Shown: in pieces, positions 33,700 through 42,815 of the stretch
How positions within the stretch are numbered: the first letter of the stretch is position 1
Layout of the letters: each line of letters starts with the position of its first letter
Source: Asterella californica
Taxonomy: Eukaryota > Streptophyta > Marchantiopsida > Marchantiales > Aytoniaceae
Direction: 5' to 3'
Assembly: GCA_036924285.1 (NCBI GenBank)
Contig: JAYKYS010000007.1
Location: 4,340,001-4,404,000 of the forward strand
DNA length: 64,000 bases
The notes under the pieces: model-generated
What the model was told of the DNA's origin: nothing
The model's database searches: none
The model's input: the letters and a program-made list of their open reading frames with translations, nothing else
Translations under genes and position numbers: made by a program

Positions 33700-35208
33700 A
33701 TGGTGAGGGTCAAGGCCATCGTTACAGCCGCAGAGTCTTATGATGTACTGGTTGGAGGTGCTGTGTTGTACCTTGTGGGGTTCGTGATTGACTATTGGAC
33801 GGAGACAGCATCTTACAGACTAGGTTGGCAGTCCGATGAGGGACGAGTGAGCCGCTTACCAGTGCGGTTCAGTGCTAGAGTTGAGACAACGGAGCCTACA
33901 CCAGGGACGATGGCATTCGTTGCAGGGTTCAATTCGGTCATCACTTGGCCGGGCGAGTTGTTGGAAGACAATGCTCATGCGGAGGATACTCCGGTCTTTG
34001 AGGAGGTGGAGGACATGCCTAGCATGTCTACGTTAGTATCATCTGCTTTGGATGTTCCACTCTGGAGTTCAAGTGGAGAGTTGCAACAGTATGCTGATCA
34101 GTTGGTGCAGCAGGCTTGGAGTGAAGCCTTTGTACCACCAATAGAGGAACAAAGGGTTGTTCCTGCTATTGGCCCTGTGATCTTATCACCGTTGGATACG
34201 ACTCCCATTGTATGGCAGTATCCAGAGGAGGGTGTGTGTGTGCTGGAGCTGTTTGGAGGGATCAGCACAGGTTTGGCTGCGGTATTGCAAGCAGGCATAC
34301 AAGTACAACGATACTTGTATGTGGAGAGAGATGAGATTGCGAGATGCGTTTCATTGCGACATGTGGCACGTTTGGTGCAGAGATATCCTGAGTTGTTGTC
34401 CATATCAGCTGTTAGAGGATATCAACAAGCATTACCGTCAGATATTTTGCTGCTGGGGGCACAAGATCTTACGTTTGTTGACACCATTCACTTGATGATA
34501 GCTGGATGGTCATGTCAAGATCACACGCGTGTTGGGAGAGGTCACGGTTTACATGACCCGCGATCTAGGATGTTCTGGGAGATGTTACGGATCTTACGAC
34601 ATCTCCAGATGTATCAGGTGGATTCTCCGGCGTACATCTTGGAGAACGTTCTTTTGTTGGGTGATGCTCGTACACAGATGATGGCGAGTGTGCACCAAGT
34701 GCGGTCTTGGGTTGGACCAGCAATGTTGTTGGATGCAGCAAGAGTAGGATCTCGTGCACATCGTCCACGGTTGTGGTGGACGAACTTGTTATCGAGAGAG
34801 GTGCTTAAGCGCGCACATGATGGAATGAGACGATCAACGTATCTCACGGTTGATAGCATCTTGGATGCAGGACGACGATCTCAAGTAGTGAGAGTCGTCG
34901 ATAGGTCACCCATGACAGTGGTGAACCTAGTGGGACGGTCCATGGTAACGTTACTCATTTTGGTCAGCTTTCCAGCGTCACATGCTTACAGAGATGGAGG
35001 ACCTGGGCTTGTGTGGGATGCTCAATTATGGCAGTTGGTGGAGCCCAATGCCGATGAGAGAGAGCGAGCGATGGGTTTCGCTACGGGTACGACGACAGTA
35101 GCTTTGGTGTCGGAGGCTTCACGTCGTCAAGTATTGGGTCAAGCAATGGACTTGAATTGCTTGAAATGGATTCTTAGCCTTGGATTGGTTGAGCAGCGTC
35201 GGATGTGA
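33700..35208 (+). CDS. Retrotransposon-encoded DNA (cytosine-5) methyltransferase, fused to protease C-terminus
   Basis: An uninterrupted 502-codon frame. Residues about 1-60 are the retropepsin C-terminal part and about 60-175 a linker. From 179 the C5-methyltransferase motifs appear in conventional order: motif I VLELFGG (181-187, AdoMet binding), motif IV AGWSCQD with catalytic Cys272 (codon 34513-34515), motif VI YILENV (Glu315), motif VIII SRAHRPR (351-357), a variable target-recognition segment (about 363-450), motif IX ERERAMGF, and motif X VLGQAMDLN near the end. The GLHDPRSRMFWEMLRIL and AHRPRLWWTN stretches resemble the DNMT3 type. The order is not rearranged, so it is not a plant DRM. 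The residue before the catalytic Cys is Ser (TCA) where the family has an almost invariant Pro (CCA), a one-step C-to-T change that probably lowers activity. It is the longest intact frame of element D. Expected role: methylating cytosine in DNA, possibly element cDNA. Confidence 0.85.
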   Translation: MVRVKAIVTAAESYDVLVGGAVLYLVGFVIDYWTETASYRLGWQSDEGRVSRLPVRFSARVETTEPTPGTMAFVAGFNSVITWPGELLEDNAHAEDTPVFEEVEDMPSMSTLVSSALDVPLWSSSGELQQYADQLVQQAWSEAFVPPIEEQRVVPAIGPVILSPLDTTPIVWQYPEEGVCVLELFGGISTGLAAVLQAGIQVQRYLYVERDEIARCVSLRHVARLVQRYPELLSISAVRGYQQALPSDILLLGAQDLTFVDTIHLMIAGWSCQDHTRVGRGHGLHDPRSRMFWEMLRILRHLQMYQVDSPAYILENVLLLGDARTQMMASVHQVRSWVGPAMLLDAARVGSRAHRPRLWWTNLLSREVLKRAHDGMRRSTYLTVDSILDAGRRSQVVRVVDRSPMTVVNLVGRSMVTLLILVSFPASHAYRDGGPGLVWDAQLWQLVEPNADERERAMGFATGTTTVALVSEASRRQVLGQAMDLNCLKWILSLGLVEQRRM

Positions 35209-35463
35209 TCGACGGGTGTTACTGCTCGAGCACTCTTGAGCTCTTTGCCTACCGAGTCGATGGAGACAAAGGCTGAGGATGAGGCACTTGGAGTTCGTCA
35301 TCCTTGGACATCATGGGATGTCGTAGGAGAGAGTGTGGAGCTTGCAACTAGAACTGCAGAAGTTTTTCGCACAATAGCGGTGGAGGCTGTTGGTGGTGAG
35401 CAGAAGAAAACTACTCCAGAGGTTGCAAGATAGCAGTCAACAACTTCGTCTTCTACCTCTAAC

Positions 35464-36453
35464 ATGGTAACAGAGGATACTTGGGAGCCAGAGATTGAAC
35501 CCAAGCTTATAAGAGAGGAGAGACGAAGAGTTCAAAGATTTCTGAAGAGCTACAGGAATTGTTTTACCTTCAGTATGAAGGATTTGGGTACCTTGAAGGG
35601 ACCTGCTATACGGATTGACTTGGCTAATGACACGCTAATCTTTTGACGTCCTTACAAGTACAGTGACATGGAGAGAGCTTTGATACAGAGTAGGACTCAA
35701 GACTTGTTGGAGGTTGGGTTGGTGGAGATGTCGCATGGAGAGTATGCATCTGCCACAGTTATGCCAGCCAAGAAGGATATGTATGGCAACTACACGGATA
35801 GGTGGATGTGTGGGGACTACCGTCCTATCAATTGGCAGACGAAGTCCGATAAGTATGTCATGCCGACACCGATCTTTGATGTAGTGGGGCATGTGAAGGT
35901 CTTCAGTACTTTGGATCTTCGAGCAGGGTATCATAAGTTGCCAGTGAGAGAAGAAGATAAGTCCAAGATAGCATTCTGAGGAATTGACTCTCACGGCAAG
36001 GATTGTTTGTATCAGTGGCGGTTCTTACCATTTGGGTTGAAGAACGTCCCTGTTGACTTCCAAAGGATGATGGACAGAATCCTAGCAGGATTGGATTTTG
36101 TCAGATGTTATATTGACGACATCTTAGTCTATAGTGCTATAGTGGAGGAGCACGAGACACACTTACAGGATGTGTTCGAGCGATTGAGAGCTCATGGGTT
36201 GAAGTTACACCCTGGGAAGTGTAAATTCTTCCAAGAGTTGGTAGAGTATCTGGGCCACACCATCTATCCAGGTGGGTTGGGTGTTCAACAGACGAAGGTT
36301 GAAGCTATTGCACGTATCTCACGTCCCATAGATGTGAGTCGAGTTCGAGCATTTGTTGATTTGGCGAACTTCTATCGTCGATACGTGAAAGAGTTTAGTG
36401 CAATTGCGAAGCCGTTGATCAAGTTGATGAAGGTGGACCAGGAGTGGCAGTAG
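35464..36453 (+). pseudogene. Element D reverse transcriptase with nonsense codons
   Basis: The Ty3/gypsy RT reads through 35464-36453 in one frame apart from TGA at 35644 (expected Arg) and TGA at 35977 (expected Trp). It ends at TAG 36451 (expected Trp before EDEQERAF). Visible motifs: CGDYRPINWQTKSDKYVMPTP, FSTLDLRAGYHKL, FLPFGLKNVPVDFQ, catalytic YIDD (codons 36109-36120), then GHTIYPGGLG and the NFYRRYVKEFS thumb block. All three stops can arise by a single C-to-T or G-to-A change. Otherwise conserved, so relatively recent decay. Confidence 0.85.
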
Positions 36454-37031
36454 GAAGATGAGCAGGAGCGAGCTTTCATAGAGCTCAAGGATAGGTTGAC
36501 ATCTGCTCTTATCTTGAGGAGACCCGTTAGAGGGCGGCCTTTCCAATTACACACCGATTGGAGTATGTTGGGACTTGGAGTAGTGCTGACTCAGCATGTG
36601 ATGAGAAAAAGGAGTTCGTGATCACGTATGCCAGTCGCTCCAACAATTCGGCAGAGGCGAGGTACAGTTCGTACGAGGGGGAGTGTTTAGCTGCAGTGTG
36701 GGCTGTTGCACACTTCTGATGTTATCTGTTTGAGAACCCCTTTACTCTCATCACTGATCACCAGCCGCTCAAGTGGTTGATGGAGTCCGACAAGCTTACA
36801 GAAAAGCTTGCACGGTGGGCTCTGATCTTACAAGAGTATGACTTCCAGGTAGCGCATAGACCTGGAGTTGCAAACCTATATGCCGATGGGTTGAGTCGCA
36901 ACGCGTGCACGAGTCAGCAGGATCAGACAGGGGCTCGATGGCATGACGAGGTTGATGAGGAGATAGTGCCAGGGTGGCATGCATCTACCTTTATTTGTGT
37001 GTTGGCCATGAACTCTAGTATGGAGGGCTAA
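36454..37031 (+). pseudogene. Element D RNase H remnant
   Basis: RNase H follows RT: LHTDWSMLGLGVVLTQ (first Asp), a one-base frameshift near 36605 in the GATGAGAAAAAGG run, then YEGECLAAVWAVAHF, a TGA at 36717, and TDHQPLKWLMESDKL, ending with AHRPGVANLYADGLSR, the usual RNase H C-terminus. Acidic catalytic positions are retained, but the frame is broken. Confidence 0.8.
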
Positions 37032-37259
37032 GTCGTATCTTTCTCTGGTCAGAGAGTAGATGATGAGTCTCCAGATCCTGAGGGTGGAGATAGTGTTCCA
37101 GACCAGCGAGATATTCATGATGATGTGAGCGTGATGGAGTATCTAAGTACTAGTGTGGTAGTAGGCACAATAAGGCCAAGGAGCGAGATCGTGTCTTTCA
37201 ACGAGCGAAGAGATTTTGACGAGAAGGACAACATGTACTTGGAGTGTGAGGTGATGGGA

Positions 37260-38400
37260 GGATATGGATAGTGTCACATCCATCCTAGAGAGCACAGTTA
37301 GTACAACATGCCCATGAGGAGTTGGGACATTTTGGAGTGAAACGTACGCATAACTTACTCCAAGGACAGTATTGGTGGCGTGGTATGCACGTCGATGTGC
37401 AACAGTTTGTCGCACGATGTGTGGTTTGTGATCGAGTACGAGCATCGTTTAATGCTCCTACTCCTTCGTTACACCCCTTACCGATTATGGGGTTGGGTTA
37501 CCGTTGGAGTTTGGATTTTGCGGGACCCTTATCGTTGACCGTACGTCAGCTATTGTGTTGGTGATGGTGGAGCACTTCTCCAAGTGGATTGAGTTGGTGG
37601 CATTACTAGACAAGGCGAGTGAAGGACGGCATACGCGTTCTTAGATCGAGTGTTGAGTCGTTTTGGAGCTCCAGCTGAAGTGCTGACAAACCAAGGTACA
37701 AAGTTCCTTGGTGAGTTTCAGGTCTTGTGTGATCAGGCGCTGATTGATCATCGGACTACATCTCGAGATCATCCTGAGGCGGATGGTTTGGCAGAGAGGG
37801 TAGTTCAGACGGTGAAGAGAGGATTGCGCAAGTATGACTTGCAGAAGGACCACTTGGGAGACTAGGATGTCAGTTATCATGGTTGACTATGGGCTACCGT
37901 TTCAGCCGACAAGCGTCTTTGGTTTCCTTCTCACCGTATTTCTTATTGTATGACCGAGATCCAGATCTACCTTTGGCCATTCGTCGTGATTCTGCTGAGG
38001 TGCTGGACCTTGATGACCTAGATATGTGGGTGAGAGCATGTTCTCAACGAGCAGAGACATTCCGGAGAGTTATGCCTATGGCTTTTGAGAACCTAGTGAT
38101 TGCTCAGCATAGAGACACGTTGCGATGCGACTATCCGAGGAGGAGGTTATCGGTCGTCGATTCGCAAGTTTCATCCTGACGATTATATCTATCTACAGCA
38201 GACCGCACTGACGAGTTTGGATGTGACCGCAGGGTGCACTGTTTTACGAGTGCGGGAGGTGTTACCTTCTGGAGTACTCATGTTAGAGGGCCGGGATGGT
38301 GTTGTGTGGAAGGACCATGTGCGTAATTGCGCGCCATCTCATCTTCCCAACATTGATGGTACCGTTGACCCAAGCTTAGCAGTTGTACGCGTGAGCTTGA
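37260..38400 (+). pseudogene. Element D integrase remnant
   Basis: The HHCC zinc domain is encoded at about 37310-37435 (HEELGHFGVKRT, then CVVCDRV). The catalytic core follows: LDFAGPL (first Asp) near 37515, a frameshift, EHFSKWIELVAL, and EVLTNQGTKF near 37680, where the second catalytic Asp (normally TDQGTEF) is Asn. HPEADGLAERVVQ carries the Glu. A TAG at 37863 replaces an expected Trp. The C-terminal module (DDYIYLQQ, TAGCTVLRVREVLPSGV, LEGRDGVVWKDHVRNCAP) leads straight into the PHD finger. The D-to-N change makes the core inactive. Confidence 0.8.
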
Positions 38401-38539
38401 GGTGTATGTTGTGTGGGTCTGCAGGTGGAGCAGCCCGTATGTTGGTGTGTGATGGTTGTTCGAGAGGCACATGTCATGTTTGACTCCACCTCTCAGTGCC
38501 GTTCCTACTGGACGGTGGGTTTGTCTTCGATGTATATAG
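38397..38539 (+). pseudogene. PHD finger at the end of element D polyprotein (one-base frameshift)
   Basis: In the integrase frame, CMLCGSAGGAARMLVCDGC gives the first four Cys (from 38403). A frameshift at about 38467-38470 moves the rest into another frame, where HMSCLTPPLSAVP and GRWVCLRC complete a C4-H-C3 PHD pattern, ending at TAG 38537. PHD fingers usually read histone H3 tails. At this position many gypsy elements carry a chromodomain that guides integration, so a targeting role is a reasonable inference. The frameshift lies within the finger, so this copy is non-functional. Confidence 0.75.
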
Positions 38540-38710
38540 CAGGGATAGCCGATTAGATCTTTGCGTGGTATGGATTGCAGACAGGCGACTAACGATGGGG
38601 CGATGAAGCACCCGGCCTCCTGATCCTTGCACCCATGTAGGTGTATATCACGTAGTTGGGATATGGAGCTATCTGGAGTTAGAGGGACCTAATCGCTAAT
38701 TAGGGAGGCG

Positions 38711-39136
38711 ATTGTGGTACACTTGTGTATGTGTATGACATCGTCCACGTGTTATGTGTATGTGTGGTGTACCTCTGATAGCGATGTATGTTGTGTAGCG
38801 ATTTGTATGCGCACTCTGTCACGTCAGTTTGGCACCTCGGTTAGGTTGATCGAGTGCGAAGTGACGCATCTCGGTAAGACCGTTAGTGCATTGAGACCTC
38901 AAGCTCCAAGCTATGGTGGATAGTCTAGTTGAGTGTAACCCGGATTCTCTTCGTGCTTAGAGTGGGTTTGGCTTGACCGTTTGTGAGTAATCTTGTTGTA
39001 GTCTTGGAGATGATAATTTCTCTATTCAAATTTATTGTGGTACACTTGTGTATGTGTATGACATCGTCCATGTGTTATGTGTATGTGTGGTGTACCTCTG
39101 ACAGCAATGTATGTTGTGTAGCGATGTGTATGCGCA
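38711..39136 (+). repeat. Element D 3' end: LTR fragment bracketed by a 103-bp direct repeat
   Basis: ATTGTGGTACACTTGTGTAT starts at 38711 and again at 39034; both copies run through GCGATGTATGTTGTGTAGCG to about GTATGCGCAC. Between them lies the partial 3' LTR (38817-39033), cut short after GATGATAATTTCTCT. The pre-LTR internal sequence thus follows the LTR fragment as well as preceding it, suggesting aberrant reverse transcription or unequal recombination. Confidence 0.8.
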
Positions 39137-39258
39137 CGACACACCGAGTACTTGGAAGTTGAGGATAGAAGAGCTAGTCGATCTTCTGAGATATCTAAAC
39201 ATGGAGATATGAGGAGATCCTAATTTGGATGTCTAAGCGAGCTCAGAGGACAAGAGAG

Positions 39259-39663
39259 ATGGACAACATGCAATTACGTGCATCATGGATCCGTAACGAG
39301 ATGATCTCCATGTTAAGAGAAGCACACAGTGTCGCAATTACACACGAGCAAATGAACTTGTATGATCTAGCGATGGACCAACATTAGAAGATCGGAGTGG
39401 ACGGAAATTCTGAAACAAAGAATGAGTTAGCCAATCTATCTATTTCATTACGAGAACAATTCAAGATGTCCACAAAGAATACTTAAATGTTGTATGAGTT
39501 GATGAATCTGATTGATCCAAAGGAGGATCATGAGGAACCTTTACAAGATATCTTTCAACAGATCGCTCAAAGATAGAGGGACAAAGACTATGTTGAAGCC
39601 AAACCTTCCGAACGACCTAAGCTTCCAAAGGATCGAGACGATTTGGTAGGTACGACAAATGAC
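39259..39663 (+). pseudogene. Decayed ORF of unknown (perhaps gag-like) origin
   Basis: From ATG 39259 one frame reads as ordinary helical protein (MDNMQLRASWIRNEMISML, EPLQDIFQQIAQ, AKPSERPKLPKDRDDLVGT) broken only by three or so isolated stops (TAG after AMDQH, TAA after MSTKN, TAG after QIAQR). Such sparse interruption suggests a dead gene and not chance. Charged helical composition and location among retroelements suggest gag or a similar protein; no diagnostic motif is present. Confidence 0.4.
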
Positions 39664-39988
39664 TGAGAGTAGTCATTAAGTAGAGAAGGAGGTAAATGTT
39701 AACTTAGTCTTTACCTACAAATTTTAGAGGAGAATTCATAGCTTATGGATAAGTACGCAAGTAAGTCCGGATAGATATGCTAGGATTGTCCGGATTCGTG
39801 TTGTAAATTATAATAATAAATGATTAGTCCGGATTACTATCCTTACAGATTGAGGTCCAGATACATTTGACTGTTGGACAATTAAGAGGTTCTTGATACT
39901 GGTCTTACGGTCTAACTGTGTGTTGCTTAACGACTAGTACATAAGGGGCTTCGTCTTTGAGAATCGCATCATCGATTGATCAATCAAA

Positions 39989-39997
39989 TATATAAGG
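39989..39997 (+). promoter_or_regulatory. TATA-like box
   Basis: TATATAAGG stands out, followed by a short AT-rich leader with TTGTATAAAGAGG. It could be a decayed LTR promoter. No partner LTR was seen, so this is weak. Confidence 0.25.
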
Positions 39998-41041
39998 AAA
40001 CTTTTGTATAAAGAGGATTTATACTTTGAGAGAAACTCTGAAATTCATGTTGTATGAATTTTCAGATATGTTTCTAAGGGACTCTGGAGTACTGGTGTGA
40101 ATCACGAGTAAAATAATGCAGAGTGATTAAATTTATCACCTAATTCTTACTGCGGAAAGAGTTATGTGATAACTTAAACCTATAACAAAATATATTTTTG
40201 ACAAGATAGGAAGCAAGTCTTATGGATTAATGGGGTGGGCTTCATGGAGCGAGCTTCAACCTACCTAGCTTATAGGTTTTCTCCAGAAGTTCCAATATTC
40301 ACTATGCATATAATATTTATTTGTAAATATATTTTGATTAGTATTCTTAGTATTTTTTGTTTAACATACAGAATTAAAACTACAACTCATAAACAATCTA
40401 TCAATCTAACGTTGATTAAATATGTAGAGAAGTTTGATAAGAACTCAATGCGCTTCCATGTGCATTTGTATTAATACAATTTGCTCTCTTCTCCAGGCTT
40501 GTATTTTTTATCTCTCGGGACAAAAGTTCATATTGCATGCATATCTAGACAACAAAGTGGTATGTTTGGTTATTTTTCTCGTATTATTAGACGTGCATCT
40601 AATTCATCTCCTCCATTTCTCGATGGAAGAGATATATGTATTTTCTTTAATTTATTCCTCAACCCTTCCTTGGAAGGGTTAGACTATACATTAACAAGTA
40701 TTTGAATTGAATTTTATTACTCATAGAGGAAAGTCTTTATCTGTGGTGTCCACAAATTACAAGATTCACTAATTTTTGAAATTTTTAAGATTAATAACTT
40801 GTTTGTATAACTGAAGAAGCGTTGTTACTTAAGATTACGGCTTCCTTAGCAGGAAGATGATCTTATGAGATTTTTGTAATAAGAAGCTGACTTCTTCGGA
40901 AGACGACCGTCTTCCGGGAAACGTCTTTTCGGAAGAAGGCGAAAGATGGCGGAAGACGGAAGACGGCAGAAGACGGAAGACGCTTCGGAAGATTGGAACA
41001 TCTTTGAAAGACTGTCTTCGGAAGACGCTTCAGACGCCTAA

Positions 41042-42800
41042 TTGTCCGTGCAATCCGTGCTTCGAGGATCGAGGAAGAGAAGGACAACTAGACTTCCCCA
41101 GAGCACCCCGATCCTAAGGATAGAGCATGAGGACTTGGGAGCCCCAGAACTTGATATGGAGATCCATGGCTGTCTTCTGAAGAAGGTACCCATTATTTCC
41201 GGCTCCAGAGTTAACATCATGACTGAAGAAACGGCGCATGCCCTAGGCTTCACTGAGTTCCAGCCTACTCTGAGAATCCTCAGAATGGCGGACCAGACCA
41301 GAAGACGACCTTTGGGGCAACTGAAAGATGTCTTGACGGTAACTGGTGGAGTATCTTTTTACCTCACTTACATCATTTTGCGACCTGTAGCTAAGGTTGG
41401 ATATCAGGTGTTGATATGAAGACCATGGCTGTATGATGCAAATGTAAATACCGACTGGAGAAGACATCGTTTGAGATTTCCCAATCCTACACCCAAGCCA
41501 GGTGAGAAGACTAAGGTCTCGCTTCCTTGGATCAAGATTGGACACCAAGGTGAAACTCCTTCTACAACAGAGGGGTACACTTCAGAAAACTCAGCTGCGT
41601 CTTCTGACAGTGATGAACGGTATAATGAGTTTGTGGTGAATAACTTGTGTACTACAGAAGTAGCAGAGAGAGCAGAAGATGTGATCTGTGGATACATTGA
41701 GTGCTACAAGATTGCGGAAGAAGAGCTTCCAGAAGACGAAAGTATCGTCTTCCCTTCGGAAGATCCGACAGTTGGTCTTCCAGAAGACGAAAGTATCGTC
41801 TTCCCTTTGGAAGATCCGACAGTTGGTCTTCCAGAAGACGAATCTAAACTGGAAGAAGCTCCCAAACCGGAATACTTTGGTGCTAGTGAGTACAGTCACA
41901 CTGAAGGAATGATAAACCCAGATGATCTTCAAGAAATGGAGGTTGCTCTCGAGAAGAAGCTGAAGCTTTCCAAGGTGATCGAGGGCCAGCAGTTGGAGGA
42001 CTTTCGAGAACTTCTGACGGAGTTCCAAGACGTCTTCGCATGGACCATAGAAGACATGAAAGGCATACGTCGAGAGTTGGGAGAGCATCGCATTGACTTG
42101 CTGGAGGGCGTTGTTCCTACACGGCAGAGGCAGTAACGGCTCAACCCCAAGTACTCGCTTCTGGTGAAGGACCAGATCGACCAATACCTGAAGGCGGGAG
42201 TCATCTTCCCAGTACTTAGCAATGAGTGGATAGCTCCTATTGTCATTGTGTCGAAGAAGCAGACAGGGAAGATCCGAGTGTGTCAGGACTTCCGGAAGCT
42301 GAACTTGGTCACAAAGAAGGATCATCATCCTTTACCATTCACCGACTCTGTGTTAGATCAGGTAGCAGGGCATGAGTTCTACAGCTTCCTGGATGGGTAT
42401 TCTAGGTACAACCAAGTTTCAATCAGAGAAAGAGACAGACGAGAAGATGAAGTGGAAGACGAGTTCCCTGACGAGAAGCTGTTTTCAGTTTTCGCAGAGA
42501 CACTTTCATCTGAGGGGGGGCGTACCGCCTGCTTCCCAGAAGACGAGACTAGATCTTTTGATCCAGTCTTTGCGACTTCCACAGAAGATTCGATCTTCAA
42601 GGACTTGAGGAAGTTCTTGGAAGACCAACAATATCCCGAAGGATTGGATGCGGAGCAGAAGGCTGTCTTCTTACAAAAGGCAGGCCCCTACGCCATCTTC
42701 CAGGGTATCCTGTTTAGGAAGGACATGACGAGAAGCATAGGAGATGCTTCAGACGTGCACAAAAGTGCTGAAACGCTGATGTTTGCGGAGACGCAAACAT
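41042..42800 (+). pseudogene. Element A2 protease-RT-integrase remnant
   Basis: The protease fragment ELDMEIHGCLLKK...IISGSRVNIMTEETA has lost the catalytic Asp (Ser where D-G-S/T is expected). RPWLYDANVNTDW follows a stop at 41417. A linker with 17-residue acidic repeats leads to the pre-RT segment (EDFRELLTEFQDVFAWTIEDM), a TAA at 42134, and RT N-terminal motifs (LKAGVIFPV, KIRVCQDFRKLNLVT, HPLPFTDSVLDQV, YSFLDGYSRYNQV). RT is cut off before YxDD. Next comes an integrase-leading fragment (FLEDQQYPEGLD, GILFRKDM). At least three internal deletions are therefore present. Confidence 0.8.
41728..41848 (+). repeat. Short tandem coding repeat, 51-bp unit
   Basis: LPEDESIVFPSEDPTVG is repeated as LPEDESIVFPLEDPTVG and then LPEDES. 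The DNA unit contains CCAGAAGACGAAAG and GTCTTCCCTT, i.e. the GAAGAC motif on both strands. Confidence 0.9.
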
Positions 42801-42815
42801 GTGAGGGTGGGCGTA

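Larger units (their letters stand above)
19395..39033 (+). mobile_element. Element D: Ty3/gypsy retrotransposon carrying a DNA methyltransferase and PHD finger
   Basis: Removing the nested insertion (21304-31391 plus one TSD copy) leaves about 9.6 kb with order LTR, gag, protease, cytosine-C5 methyltransferase, RT, RNase H, integrase, PHD finger, LTR fragment. RT before integrase defines the Ty3/gypsy order. The 5' LTR begins TGTCCGTCAGTTTGGCACC at 19395; a partial 3' LTR begins TGTCACGTCAGTTTGGCACC at 38817. Many stops and frameshifts break gag-pol, whereas the methyltransferase frame is open. Retrotransposons with captured DNMTs are known from dinoflagellates and charophytes. The exact LTR length and element TSD could not be determined because the 3' LTR is truncated. 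Confidence 0.85.
39137..40736. other. AT-rich interval between elements D and A2
   Basis: Apart from the decayed ORF at 39259-39663 and a TATA-like box at 39989, no feature is recognised. A 75-codon frame at 40481-40705 (containing MFGYFSRIIRRASN) begins after a TTCTCCAG acceptor-like site but matches nothing I know. Confidence 0.4.

Noticed and set aside
33700..35208. Methyltransferase as a plant DRM
   Set aside because: DRM enzymes have rearranged motif order (VI-X before I-V); here motif I comes first and X last.
41591..42328. 245-codon minus-strand frame
   Set aside because: It is a shadow of the plus-strand protease-RT remnant, and its repeats are the reverse of the acidic coding repeat.
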